Origin: an uncultured Flavobacteriales bacterium
GTDB taxonomy: Bacteria; Bacteroidota; Bacteroidia; Flavobacteriales_G; Salibacteraceae
DNA length: 64,000 nucleotides
Direction of reading: 5' to 3'
Assembly: GCA_937121175.1 (NCBI GenBank)
Contig: CAKZKD010000003.1
Span: forward strand, 248,001-312,000
In this document: positions 50,647-60,533 of the stretch, piece after piece
Position numbering within the stretch: the stretch's first letter is position 1
Layout: every line of letters begins with the position of its first letter
The notes under the pieces: model-generated
What the model was told of the DNA's origin: nothing
What the model saw: only the letters and a program-made list of their open reading frames with translations
The model's database searches: none
Program-made: the position numbers and the translations under genes

Positions 50647-52386
50647 TTAGAAAAAGTTCACAAATCCAAAATGGATTTTTGCTGCACGAAACAAAATCGG
50701 ATTATCGAACTGTTTTCCCATTGCATAAGAGATAGAAAAAATACCAATTTTAGTATCGAAACTTACTCCAGTTCCAAACCCAAATGGAGTATCGGTAACA
50801 AACTCGGTACTGCTCTGGTTTTCGTACCAAGCCTGGTCGTAAAAGACACTGAAGTAGGAATTTTCCTCTAAAATGAATCGGTATTCCAGCGTAAAAATGG
50901 AATAACTGCTTGTAAATATGGATTCCTCGTCAAATCCACGCAATGTTCTTAGCCCACCAATTCGATAGAGTTCGTTGGTAAATAAATTCTCGTTGATAAT
51001 AGTTCCCGTTTGGTTGCCAATCATTAAGGTATGCCTATTCAAAAATGGAATGAAATAATGAATAGCCACATTGCCTTTGGTTCTAGTGGTTTTTAAATTC
51101 AATGAGTCGTACAATTCTGGGTTTACAGCAGCATTTTGCCGTATTTCTTTGTTACCAAAACCAACCTGACCCTCAATATCAAATCCTTTTCTTGGGTTTA
51201 AACGATAGTCCAATTCTTCGATTTTAGTTCCAAATCCAATTGAATTTACACGCACATCAGCATAATCTGGCAACTCGGTTGCTATGTCTAAGTCGAGCGT
51301 AGAAATCAAACTAGACTGTTCTTGCTCCCAAAATATTTTCACAAAATCACCTCCTCTAAAAATGTACTGAATTCCAACATCAGTTGTCGTCGTGGTGAAT
51401 GTGGTGTCTCTTCGATAGATATGCAAGGATGCATCAGCACCTAAAGGAGTGTCGAATAAGAAGGGGTATTGAATTCGACCTTTTAAATCTTGAGTTTGAG
51501 TTTGCAGTTTTTTCCAACTTACATCTATGATTTCACCCTTGGCTAGGGCATTTTGAAGTTTTAGTTTAATGTCTCCGGTAATCAATAATTCACCCGTTAC
51601 TTCGTCAGGCATAAAACCAATAATTCCATTAAAATCATTGGCTTTCTTGTGATTGATGTACACAAATACTTTGGTTGAATTTTCCCCAAATTCCACCTCG
51701 GCAGCTTTATATTCTTCGGTAAATGCAAGTTCTTTTAAGCGAACAGGAATATCGCGAATGAGTTTTTCGTTGTATGGGTCGCCAGCTTTTATTCCGATGT
51801 AATTGCTGAGGTATCGATTGTTGATTTTAGCCGTTCCAGTAATAATAACGGTATCTACCGTGATTTCTGGACCCTGTTTTACTTTTAATTGAGCTTCCAG
51901 TTTTTGATTTTCAATCTTTACCGAATCAAATTGAACCGAAGCAAAAGGATATCCATTGTTCTCGTAATAATCAATTACATTTTCGAAGAGTTTTTGCACA
52001 CTTTCGGAAGACATAGGGCGGTTGCGATATAATTTGTCTCTGAAACCAATTTTACTTAGCATTCCTTCTTCTGCGTTTCCGGGGCTTAAGTTTTTCCATG
52101 CGTATTGCTCGCCAATATTTATATGTACGAGCCAGGGAGTAGAAGAAGAGTCAAATTTTGTGACTTCACTTGTAATGTAACCGAGAGACTGAATCTTACC
52201 TTTAATGCGCTCTATAGAAAGAATAGCATCTTTTTGAGTTAGATTTTTTTCGGCAGATTGTCGTACAATTTTCTTACTTGGGCTTGCACCATCCCACACT
52301 ATTTGAAACGCATACTTTTTTTCATTCTGGCCATACAAACCACAAACAAAAAAAATGAAAAGAAAGACGCTAATTACTTTGCTCAA
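50647..52386 (-). CDS. BamA/TamA-family outer membrane protein
   Basis: A 579-residue Omp85-like protein with signal peptide (MSKVISVFLFIFFVCGLYGQ), start TTG at 52386. POTRA-like segments cover about residues 70-240 (GYPFASVQFDSVKIENQKLE, then VDTVIITGTAKINNRYLSNY). The barrel follows, with LYRIGGLRTLRGFDEESIFT, which matches the conserved LR(G/R)GF L6 loop of Omp85, and a C-terminus ending in phenylalanine. Shorter than BamA (about 800 residues), so it is a paralogue rather than the main BamA. Function in assembly or secretion inferred. Confidence 0.88.
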   Translation of the reverse strand: MSKVISVFLFIFFVCGLYGQNEKKYAFQIVWDGASPSKKIVRQSAEKNLTQKDAILSIERIKGKIQSLGYITSEVTKFDSSSTPWLVHINIGEQYAWKNLSPGNAEEGMLSKIGFRDKLYRNRPMSSESVQKLFENVIDYYENNGYPFASVQFDSVKIENQKLEAQLKVKQGPEITVDTVIITGTAKINNRYLSNYIGIKAGDPYNEKLIRDIPVRLKELAFTEEYKAAEVEFGENSTKVFVYINHKKANDFNGIIGFMPDEVTGELLITGDIKLKLQNALAKGEIIDVSWKKLQTQTQDLKGRIQYPFLFDTPLGADASLHIYRRDTTFTTTTTDVGIQYIFRGGDFVKIFWEQEQSSLISTLDLDIATELPDYADVRVNSIGFGTKIEELDYRLNPRKGFDIEGQVGFGNKEIRQNAAVNPELYDSLNLKTTRTKGNVAIHYFIPFLNRHTLMIGNQTGTIINENLFTNELYRIGGLRTLRGFDEESIFTSSYSIFTLEYRFILEENSYFSVFYDQAWYENQSSTEFVTDTPFGFGTGVSFDTKIGIFSISYAMGKQFDNPILFRAAKIHFGFVNFF

Positions 52387-52582
52387 TGACCAGGCGTTGA
52401 AATCGAATATTGCAAACGGTACAATCCGTTAATTATTGGTCAAAAATAGTGGATTGTATTGCCATGAATTAATGGTATTGTTCAAAACGTAGTTAAGAAC
52501 TCTGTGAATAATCAAATATTACCGTTAATCAAATATGGTCGTTAGCTATATCCCAACGAACAAATCGTGTTTCTTTGTCACT

Positions 52583-54103
52583 ATGGATAGCGTTAAAAAC
52601 ATCATGCAGAATAAAGGTAAAGGTCAGCGGAAAAAACCGCCTGTTTTTCAGGGGTTAGAAGCTGGTAAGTTGCCACCCCAAGCTGTTGATTTAGAGGAAG
52701 CTGTGTTGGGTGCTATGATGCTTGAAAAAGAAGCACTAAACGATGTAATAGATATCCTAAAGCCCGATTCTTTTTACAAAGAAGCCCACCAAAAAATATT
52801 TGAAGCCATATCTCATTTGTTCAATAATTCAGAACCAGTCGATATTCTTACAGTTACACAGGAATTAAAAAGTAACGGTCAATTGGATTTTGTTGGAGGG
52901 CCTTACTACATTTCACAGCTCACCAATCGCGTTGCATCTGCTGCAAATGTTGAATTCCATGCCAGAATTGTAGCTCAGAAATACATTCTAAGAGAACTTA
53001 TTCGAATATCATCCGAAACTATCCGTGATGCCTATGACGATACTCAAGATGTTTTTGAATTATTGAATCGGTCGGAGCAAGATTTATTCGGAATTGCAGA
53101 AGGTAACTTGAAAGGAAGTACCCAGAAAATGCATGAATTGATTGCAAATTCTATCAAAAGCATTGAAGAGGTTGCGCAAAAAGAAGGGGGTGTTTCAGGA
53201 GTGCCAACTGGCTTTAGAGATTTAGATCAACTTACTAGTGGATTTCAACCCGCAGACATGGTGGTTTTAGCTGCTAGACCTGGTATGGGTAAAACCGCAT
53301 TTGTATTATCGCTTGCTAGAAATACCGCGGTTGAATTCGGTAAGGGTGTTGCAGTTTTCTCATTGGAAATGAGTGCGGCTCAGTTGGTAAATCGTTTGAT
53401 TTCGAGCGAAACCGAATTGGCTCAAGACAAATTGAAAAAGGGGAACTTAGAAGACCACGAATGGCAACAACTCCATGCAAAAATCAAGAAATTGTCTGAT
53501 GCTCCATTATTTATTGATGACACCCCGGCACTTTCCATTTTTGAACTAAGAGCGAAATGTCGTCGATTGAAATCGCAGTACGATATTCAAATGGTGATTA
53601 TCGACTATTTGCAACTCATGACCTCTGGTGCAAACGATGGAAACAGGGAGCAAGAAATTTCGTCTATTTCGCGATCTATAAAAAGTATTGCAAAAGAATT
53701 AGGAGTTCCAATTATTGCGCTTTCGCAGTTGAGTAGAGCTGTGGAAACTAGGGGAGGCGAAAAACGACCCATGCTTTCTGACCTTAGAGAATCTGGAGCA
53801 ATTGAGCAAGATGCCGATATGGTTATGTTCATTTATCGACCAGCCTATTATGGAATAACTGAAGATGAAGATGGACTTCCGACCGATGATATGGCGGAAC
53901 TCATTCTGGCAAAACACAGAAACGGGAGTTTGGATACAGTTAAGCTGAAATTTCAAGGCAATTTGGCAAAATTCACTAACCGCGAAGAGTTTGACGCAGA
54001 TGCATCTTTTGGCGGACTTGAAGCTAATGGTGGATTTGATGAGGACGGCGGGCTCATTATGGGCTCTAAAATGAACGAAGACGATCAAGGAGCGCCGTTC
54101 TAA
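52583..54103 (+). CDS. dnaB: Replicative DNA helicase DnaB
   Basis: A 506-residue hexameric helicase that unwinds DNA at the fork. The start at 52583 (MDSVKNIMQNKGKGQRKKPP) is preferred to an upstream ATG at 52535, because the latter adds a sequence without family likeness. The N-terminal primase-contact domain has PPQAVDLEEAVLGAMMLEKE; the RecA-like domain has Walker A AARPGMGKTAFVLSLARN, MVIIDYLQLMTSG and the DRFAL-like motif MLSDLRESGAIEQDADMVMF. No intein is present. Confidence 0.96.
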   Translation: MDSVKNIMQNKGKGQRKKPPVFQGLEAGKLPPQAVDLEEAVLGAMMLEKEALNDVIDILKPDSFYKEAHQKIFEAISHLFNNSEPVDILTVTQELKSNGQLDFVGGPYYISQLTNRVASAANVEFHARIVAQKYILRELIRISSETIRDAYDDTQDVFELLNRSEQDLFGIAEGNLKGSTQKMHELIANSIKSIEEVAQKEGGVSGVPTGFRDLDQLTSGFQPADMVVLAARPGMGKTAFVLSLARNTAVEFGKGVAVFSLEMSAAQLVNRLISSETELAQDKLKKGNLEDHEWQQLHAKIKKLSDAPLFIDDTPALSIFELRAKCRRLKSQYDIQMVIIDYLQLMTSGANDGNREQEISSISRSIKSIAKELGVPIIALSQLSRAVETRGGEKRPMLSDLRESGAIEQDADMVMFIYRPAYYGITEDEDGLPTDDMAELILAKHRNGSLDTVKLKFQGNLAKFTNREEFDADASFGGLEANGGFDEDGGLIMGSKMNEDDQGAPF

Positions 54104-54168
54104 TTTACCCAAACTTTACTTCTCATTATTTGTAATTACTAGTACAAAATACGTAGCCGTTCATTCAG

Positions 54169-54176
54169 TACATTTG
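54169..54176 (+). promoter_or_regulatory. Putative -7 box of the BNR-repeat gene
   Basis: TACATTTG (TAnnTTTG), 29 bases before the ATG at 54206. Confidence 0.5.
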
Positions 54177-54205
54177 GCGACCTGTATTCCTAAAGGGGAA
54201 ATTCT

Positions 54206-57200
54206 ATGATTCAAAAATTATCGCTTACATGTTCGCTAATATTCTCATTACTAATTGTTAACGCCCAACAAAAGTCTTGGGTGGAGTTGATGATGAGCGA
54301 TGGCGCGAATTACGATGAAGTAATAAAAGCCTATAACGATTACTGGCAAGGAAAAGAAAAGGTATCGCACAGCGGTCACAAGCAATTTGAGCGTTGGTTG
54401 CAACACATTGAGCCTAGAGTGCAAGAAGACGGTTCAATACAATCGATTCAAGATATTATGTTTTCCGCAAAACAGTATCACTCCAAAACATCATCTAGAT
54501 CTACTAACGGTAATTGGATTGAAATTGGGCCTTGGCAAGAAGAAAATTACTCTAGAGGTGTTGGACGTTTGAGTCATATAGCGTTTCATCTTACCAACAA
54601 AAACAAGATGTTTATTTCTTCGCCAGCAGGTGGTATCTGGATGACAGAGAATAACGGAAAAAGTTGGTCGAACGTAGATAATGATTTGCCAAATTTTGGT
54701 GTTTCCTATATTCATATTGATGCATCAAATCCGATGATAATGTATGCTGCTACGGGCGATATCAACGCTAACGAAACCGATGGTGCAGGAGTTTACAAAA
54801 GTATAGATGGTGGAGTAACTTGGTTGCCTTCTAATAAAGGAATTGAAGACCAAACTGTTGGAAAAGTTATGGAGATTCCTGGGCAAAGCGGTCACTTGAT
54901 TTGCATTACTAAGCAAGGAGTCTATAAGTCAATTGATTCGGGAGCAAATTGGACTAAAAAGAGTGTTACTCGAGATTTTAGAGATTTAGAAATGAAACCA
55001 AATGATTCTAATGTTTGGTATGCCTCGGAATGGACGGCTAGTAGTCTTGCTTCGTATATATATGTGTCTAAAGACAAAGGGGAGACGTGGGTGCTTAAAA
55101 ACTTTTTTAATGGAGTTTTTCCGGATACTCGTTTCGAAATTGAAATATCTGAAGCTGAACCAAACCGATTGTATTTGATGGGTGGTAATAGAATGTATTA
55201 TTCTGATAATGATGGTGATACAGTTATTGAAATGCATAGAGGCGGACAGCCATTTATGGTTAATTATGACAATCAAGGATGGTACAATGCTTCCTTTGAA
55301 ATTTCTAATACTGACCCAAATATTATGTTCTCTGGCAATGTTAGAAAGTACATTTCCTACAATAAAGGATTATCTTGGTTAAGATTAAACCATACACACT
55401 CAGACAACCATTACATTACTTACGGGCCTGATAAAAAAACACTTTATGTTTTGGACGATGGGGGAGTTCATCGTTCGTTTGACAATGGAAGGTCGTTTGA
55501 AGATTTGACCAACATGGGAATTGGAGCAATTTACTCAGTTGCACAAAGTCCTTTTAACTCAAATCATACTTTAACAGGTTATCAAGATTGTGGTTCTAAA
55601 TATTACGATGGTCAAAAATGGACTTCGGTATATGGAGCTGACGGAATGCAGGCGCTGTTTGACCATTTTGATTCAACTCGATTTTATACTGGATTTCAGT
55701 ATGGTGGAATTGTAAGGCACTTAAAACACATAGGTTCTTCTCAAAATGTACCTAAGCCAGATAATGACTATAGAAGGTCTTGGGTTACGCCATATTTGTT
55801 GGATGCATTTGATCCTGAAACAATGTACTGCGGAGGAGAATACATTTGGAGAACCAACAATTTACACGAAGAAAAAACTAAAAACATTGAGTGGACTAAG
55901 ATTAGTAATGGATTTGCGGATAACCCGAATGGAGATTTTTTAAAAATTAAACTTCATAGAACTAATTATGCGAGAATGTTCGCACTAAGACGAAATAGTG
56001 CTAGGTCTAGAACGACTCTAATTAAGTGTGACAATATCTACGACTCAATTTTGGTCTGGGATGACTTAGGTGCCAATTATCCTTTTTCTCGACTTTCATC
56101 CGATTTTGAAACCGACCCATTCGACTCACTCTCAATATATCTACTTTCGAATAATGACGTATTGGTATCTAGAGATGGGGGACAGAGTTTTAATAACATA
56201 AGCGGCTCGTTGCCAGATGTTCCTGTTCATACCATAAAGTTAGACACGGTAACTCGCGATCTTTATTTGGGTTCTCACGCCGGAGTATTTTATCGAGGTG
56301 CTAACGATACCGATTGGACTCCGTTTAGCAGTGGATTAAGTAAAAACGCTAGAGTTCGAGATATTGATATTTATTATCATCCAACCGACCATAAATTGAG
56401 TAAACTAAAAGCAGCTACTTATGGCCGTGGTCTTTGGGAGAGCGAATTAGCGGATGGAGCAGGTATTCCCGAGCGTGTTTCAACCTATATAACTTCGGAC
56501 CATAAGCCGTTCAGTTATGAAAATGAGTATGAGATAAGGGTTGAGTTCCGGCAACATGTAAATCCTAAAAATGTTAATGGATTTAATGCTTCTGATTTTA
56601 ATATTAGTAATGGTAGAATAATTAGCGTTCAGCGAAATGTCGATTTTTATGATATTGAAATTGAAGCCAATAATTTTGGCTGGGTAACAGTTTCCGTTAA
56701 AGATAGTGCTGCAACTGACATGATTTACAACTTGCCAACTCAAGAATCTAAAGAGTGGAAAATAAACTACGTTGGAGATGACCCACAATTTGGTTTTGAA
56801 GGACCCGGTGGCGTTGGAGATTCTAGCACAGTGTTGCTATGGATGCGTGCAGACAACCTCATGCTAAACGATGTTGGTGATACGGTTTCACAAGACGGAG
56901 AGAAAATTTCTCGTTGGAATAATTTTATGGGAAAGGATTATTTTGCTACTCAAGGCACCGATAGTTCCATGCCATTTTACAGAACCGATACTGCGGGAAT
57001 AAATGGATGGCCTGCGGTTGAGTTTATTCCACCAAACCGATTTATTCGTGTAGAAAATGTAACACCCGTCGGAGAAAACCTTTCGGTGTTTGCGGTCGCA
57101 AAATCGAATCAAGAAAATTATGTTGGTCATGCCTGGATTGCAAACTCAAGAGGGCATAATGGTTTTTTATTGCACAATAACAACAACTCCAAGTCGGTTT

Positions 57201-58270
57201 ATGGTGTAACGGTTGACCAAACAAATAGAAATGTGGGAACTCCAAGTTTGGAGGTTATTGAACCCAGCAAACAGCACATTTTTGGTTTACAAGCCAATTT
57301 TGGAAAATGGAGTAATAAGTTTCAAATCGATAATCAAACCACTTACGATTATATCACTCAAACTTATTCTAGAGATGGTAATGACACTATTGCCGTGCGA
57401 TTTGGAAAGGATAATTGGAATCGATTTGGAGATGGGAGACTGTCTGAATTTGTTTATTTCAAGGAAGATGTTCTTGAAGCGAAGCGAATTATTGTAGCGA
57501 ATTATTTGGCTACGAAGTATGACGTTGATTTGAAGCAAGACCAACGGTATTATCATGCCGAGAGTCATCCGTTCGAAGTGGCTGGACTAGGTAAAATTGA
57601 CGAAAAAGATTATCATGCTGATGCAAAAGGCACAGGTGAAATAAGAGTAGTTGCCGGAGCTGATTTAAATGCCGATGAATTCTTGATGTGGGGCCACAAC
57701 GATGGGTCATTATCCAATTGGTCTGAAATTAAAGACTTGCAAGAAGAAAAGCTGGAAGTATTAGACCGCTCGTGGAAGATATCTGAACGCGGTGATGTTG
57801 GGTTAATTGATTTGCGCATTGAAAAAACTGAATTGCCTTCAGTTTCGGGTAAGGTAGGTCTGATTATGGCTCAAATGGCTGACTATTCCGATGCTGTTAT
57901 TCTTGAATTAACCGATAATGGAACGTATTATTCGGTTGCTGTAAACCTGCAAGATAACGCCTACATTTCTTTTGTTACTGCAGAAGATTTTACAATCGGT
58001 AAAGAAGAAATGAGCCCAGTATCCAACTGGAATTTATACCCTAATCCAGTTGAAAATGGGTTTACAAACCTGAGTTTTGTTTCTGGAATTCATACAGAGG
58101 CCAGTTTGTTGGTGTATAACCAAATTGGCGGCTTAGTGGAACAGAAAAATTTGTCGATTCAAGCAGGTGAAAACAGCTTTTCGTTAGAGGTTTCTTCGTA
58201 CTCAACTGGAGTTTACTTTATTCAGTTGAAAGGAGAAGGGTTGGATAAGGTGTTTAGAATGGTGAAATAG
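54206..58270 (+). CDS. Large type IX-secreted BNR/sortilin-like repeat protein
   Basis: A 1354-residue secreted protein. Signal peptide to about residue 20 (IFSLLIVNAQQ). Residues about 90-760 carry many Asp-box-like repeats of WD/BNR propeller type (ENNGKSWSNVDNDLPNF, SIDGGVTWLPSNKG, SKDKGETWVLKNFF, SRDGGQSFNNISGSLPD). A middle part (about 870-1100) has LLWMRADNLMLNDVGDTVSQ and WPAVEFIPPNRFIRVEN, a lectin-like jelly-roll region. The C-terminus is a type A sorting signal (WNLYPNPVENGFTNLSFVSG, STGVYFIQLKGEGLDKVFRM). It is likely an exported or cell-surface protein with glycan- or protein-binding function; enzymatic activity is not shown. Confidence 0.88.
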   Translation: MIQKLSLTCSLIFSLLIVNAQQKSWVELMMSDGANYDEVIKAYNDYWQGKEKVSHSGHKQFERWLQHIEPRVQEDGSIQSIQDIMFSAKQYHSKTSSRSTNGNWIEIGPWQEENYSRGVGRLSHIAFHLTNKNKMFISSPAGGIWMTENNGKSWSNVDNDLPNFGVSYIHIDASNPMIMYAATGDINANETDGAGVYKSIDGGVTWLPSNKGIEDQTVGKVMEIPGQSGHLICITKQGVYKSIDSGANWTKKSVTRDFRDLEMKPNDSNVWYASEWTASSLASYIYVSKDKGETWVLKNFFNGVFPDTRFEIEISEAEPNRLYLMGGNRMYYSDNDGDTVIEMHRGGQPFMVNYDNQGWYNASFEISNTDPNIMFSGNVRKYISYNKGLSWLRLNHTHSDNHYITYGPDKKTLYVLDDGGVHRSFDNGRSFEDLTNMGIGAIYSVAQSPFNSNHTLTGYQDCGSKYYDGQKWTSVYGADGMQALFDHFDSTRFYTGFQYGGIVRHLKHIGSSQNVPKPDNDYRRSWVTPYLLDAFDPETMYCGGEYIWRTNNLHEEKTKNIEWTKISNGFADNPNGDFLKIKLHRTNYARMFALRRNSARSRTTLIKCDNIYDSILVWDDLGANYPFSRLSSDFETDPFDSLSIYLLSNNDVLVSRDGGQSFNNISGSLPDVPVHTIKLDTVTRDLYLGSHAGVFYRGANDTDWTPFSSGLSKNARVRDIDIYYHPTDHKLSKLKAATYGRGLWESELADGAGIPERVSTYITSDHKPFSYENEYEIRVEFRQHVNPKNVNGFNASDFNISNGRIISVQRNVDFYDIEIEANNFGWVTVSVKDSAATDMIYNLPTQESKEWKINYVGDDPQFGFEGPGGVGDSSTVLLWMRADNLMLNDVGDTVSQDGEKISRWNNFMGKDYFATQGTDSSMPFYRTDTAGINGWPAVEFIPPNRFIRVENVTPVGENLSVFAVAKSNQENYVGHAWIANSRGHNGFLLHNNNNSKSVYGVTVDQTNRNVGTPSLEVIEPSKQHIFGLQANFGKWSNKFQIDNQTTYDYITQTYSRDGNDTIAVRFGKDNWNRFGDGRLSEFVYFKEDVLEAKRIIVANYLATKYDVDLKQDQRYYHAESHPFEVAGLGKIDEKDYHADAKGTGEIRVVAGADLNADEFLMWGHNDGSLSNWSEIKDLQEEKLEVLDRSWKISERGDVGLIDLRIEKTELPSVSGKVGLIMAQMADYSDAVILELTDNGTYYSVAVNLQDNAYISFVTAEDFTIGKEEMSPVSNWNLYPNPVENGFTNLSFVSGIHTEASLLVYNQIGGLVEQKNLSIQAGENSFSLEVSSYSTGVYFIQLKGEGLDKVFRMVK

Positions 58271-58272
58271 GT

Positions 58273-58746
58273 TTAATTGCGCAGAAGAACGGACTTACAT
58301 TCGCCAGCTGTTACAAAGGCACTTTCTTCTACAATAGTTTGTAACCGCACATCTCCGGTATCAGAAGGTTGTACCAAATAAGCAGCGTAATTATGGTTTC
58401 CTTCGGGTAAATTAAGCTGATGTGCGAAATCGCAAGAAATACCGCAAAAGGGTTGTTCGTCTGAACAACCTTTTTGAATAAATCCAATAAATTTACCATT
58501 CACGAAAACTTCAATACTTTGAACGTCTTCTTTTACATCATTTTTAAGATAAAATTTCAAATCCCCAGTACCAGCTTCTTCATCATTTCCTTCGACAACG
58601 TTTCCGCTTCCATAATCGCATGACCCGTCGTCTTTTTTAGCTTTTTCATCGTAATTGTTTGCTCGTTGGTCTAGGCATCCTTTTTTACAAGAAGTAATTG
58701 AAAATGAGATTATTACACATATTATCAAAGTAGTCAATTTATTCAT
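58273..58746 (-). CDS. Small lipoprotein with DDGSC motif
   Basis: A 157-residue lipoprotein (lipobox ITSC, C20). After it comes CLDQRANNYDEKAKKDDGSC, the same motif as in the DUF4856 lipoprotein at 11964. The rest is beta-rich with four more cysteines (GCSDEQPFCGISCDFA, ECKSVLL), perhaps two disulfides. Unknown function. Convergent with the BNR gene with 2 bases between the stops. Confidence 0.75.
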   Translation of the reverse strand: MNKLTTLIICVIISFSITSCKKGCLDQRANNYDEKAKKDDGSCDYGSGNVVEGNDEEAGTGDLKFYLKNDVKEDVQSIEVFVNGKFIGFIQKGCSDEQPFCGISCDFAHQLNLPEGNHNYAAYLVQPSDTGDVRLQTIVEESAFVTAGECKSVLLRN

Positions 58747-58772
58747 TTCTTCAGTCTTAGAATGCCAAAGTA

Positions 58773-59486
58773 CTAAAAAACTATACCGAAGTTAATGCCA
58801 AAGTTGATTTTTATATTGCTATTATAGATAAAAGTGTCGCCAATCAAATCTTGACTAATTACATTTCTTCCACTTCGCGATACCTCAAGAATTTGATTGT
58901 TTTTGTACCCAGACCCAAAGTACAAATCCAACGAAAAATCCGCATCAATAATGAATTGGTAACCAATATTCAAAGTTGCACTGGCATGAGAAAATTGAAT
59001 TTGGGTAGAACTATTACCGTTTTGAAAAAAACGGGCATCGCTGTAGGAAATCAACCCAAATAGGTACAGACCTTTGGGTGGAAAAGTCCCCTCGGTAGCA
59101 CTTTTGTTTATCAACCCTAACGGGTACAGCCGGTAACCTCCTTGAATTCGATAGCCGAGTAAACTAAAGTCAGTTGAGTTTAAACCAATGTTCTTTAAGC
59201 TTGAATCTGAGTTAATGACACTTCTTAAAATAGGACTCATGGTAAATAATGAAACACCTCCAGTATAAGATTGTTTGTAGTCGGGAACATACTCCAATAG
59301 AATTCGATATTCTGATGTAACTATAGGAATTTCTCCGCTTAAAATAGCCAATGGATTAGTCTTTAGAACGAATTTTGGACCTGGTTTTTCTATGTTGTAC
59401 TGCCGCTCTTCTACGTATTCTTCTTCAAATTGACCAAAGCAAAAAGCAGGAAGCGAAAGTGATAAGATGATTATAATCAGTTTCAT
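58773..59486 (-). CDS. DUF3575-like outer membrane protein
   Basis: A 237-residue outer membrane barrel protein with signal peptide (LSLSLPAFCFG). The mature start FVLKTNPLAILSGEIPIVTS and RIQGGYRLYPLG resemble DUF3575 proteins. It ends in phenylalanine (NFGIVF), as barrel proteins do. The start overlaps the tsaD stop by 4 bases (ATGA), so it is co-translated with tsaD; no functional link is obvious. Confidence 0.72.
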   Translation of the reverse strand: MKLIIIILSLSLPAFCFGQFEEEYVEERQYNIEKPGPKFVLKTNPLAILSGEIPIVTSEYRILLEYVPDYKQSYTGGVSLFTMSPILRSVINSDSSLKNIGLNSTDFSLLGYRIQGGYRLYPLGLINKSATEGTFPPKGLYLFGLISYSDARFFQNGNSSTQIQFSHASATLNIGYQFIIDADFSLDLYFGSGYKNNQILEVSRSGRNVISQDLIGDTFIYNSNIKINFGINFGIVF

Positions 59487-60505
59487 ACTTTAAGGCGTGG
59501 TTGCGCGGTTACTTCAAGGCCGCAAAAGTCATTGTTCAAAAATTTGTAGTATCCGCTAATTCCAATCATAGCTGCGTTGTCTGTGCAATATTCAAATGAA
59601 GGAATATAAGATGGAAGATTCAATTCTTCTCCCAATTGGGTAATCGCAGCGCGCAAAGCACTATTTGCAGATACTCCACCTGCCAAGGCAATACAATTTG
59701 GTTTATATGTAGCAATTGCTTTTTTCAATTTTAGAAGCAAGGTTTCAATGATGGTGTATTGCACCGAAGCGCACAAATCGGCCTTATTTTCGGCAATGAA
59801 GTTGGGGTTTTTCTGAACTTCTTTTTGCAAGAAATACAAAACCGAAGTTTTAAGACCACTAAAACTGTAATCCAAATTTTTCATTGAACTTATAGGAAAC
59901 TTAAACGCTTTTGGATTCCCTTCATTTGCTAACTTATCAATCAAGGGACCACCTGGATACGGGAGCCCAATGGTTTTAGCAATTTTATCGAATGCTTCAC
60001 CCGCAGCATCGTCCAAGGTTTGGCCAACTACCTCAAACTTATTAGGAGAATGTACCAACACCAATTGTGTATGGCCGCCACTTACAGTAAGGCACAGCAT
60101 TGGAAATTCTACAGGAATCTCATAATTATTATTGTCGATAAGGTGAGCCAAAATATGCGCTTGCATGTGGTTTACGTCAATTAGCGGAACACCCAAGTTC
60201 ATAGAAAGTCCTTTGGCAAACGATACACCCACGTGCAAAGAACCCGAAAGGCCTGGTCCTTTTGTAAAAGCAATTCCGTTAAGTTGTTTCACAGAAATGT
60301 TCGCCTTTTTTAGAGCAGCATCCACTACTGGAATTATGTTTTTTTGGTGTGCTCTGGAAGCAAGTTCGGGCACAACACCACCAAATTCTTCGTGTACTTT
60401 TTGGGTAGCAATTACGTTAGAAAGTACCGTTTGGTTTTTGAGTACAGCCGCAGAAGTATCATCGCATGAGGACTCTATTGCTAGTATGAATACTTCCGAT
60501 TTCAA
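59483..60505 (-). CDS. tsaD: tRNA threonylcarbamoyltransferase TsaD
   Basis: A 340-residue enzyme for N6-threonylcarbamoyl-adenosine in tRNAs that read ANN codons. The start is TTG at 60505. Motifs: LAIESSCDDTSAAV, the metal-binding HMQAHILAHL (H113, H117), GGHTQLVLV, DDAAGEAFDK and the nucleotide site ALAGGVSANSALR. Length is typical. Divergent from tamB, an arrangement known in Flavobacteriia. Confidence 0.96.
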   Translation of the reverse strand: MKSEVFILAIESSCDDTSAAVLKNQTVLSNVIATQKVHEEFGGVVPELASRAHQKNIIPVVDAALKKANISVKQLNGIAFTKGPGLSGSLHVGVSFAKGLSMNLGVPLIDVNHMQAHILAHLIDNNNYEIPVEFPMLCLTVSGGHTQLVLVHSPNKFEVVGQTLDDAAGEAFDKIAKTIGLPYPGGPLIDKLANEGNPKAFKFPISSMKNLDYSFSGLKTSVLYFLQKEVQKNPNFIAENKADLCASVQYTIIETLLLKLKKAIATYKPNCIALAGGVSANSALRAAITQLGEELNLPSYIPSFEYCTDNAAMIGISGYYKFLNNDFCGLEVTAQPRLKV

Positions 60506-60511
60506 TTGTTC

Positions 60512-60519
60512 TACTTTTG
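60512..60519 (+). promoter_or_regulatory. Putative -7 box of tamB
   Basis: TACTTTTG (TAnnTTTG) between tsaD and tamB; it ends 14 bases before the presumed first codon of tamB. Confidence 0.5.
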
Positions 60520-60533
60520 CACGAAATTAAGGC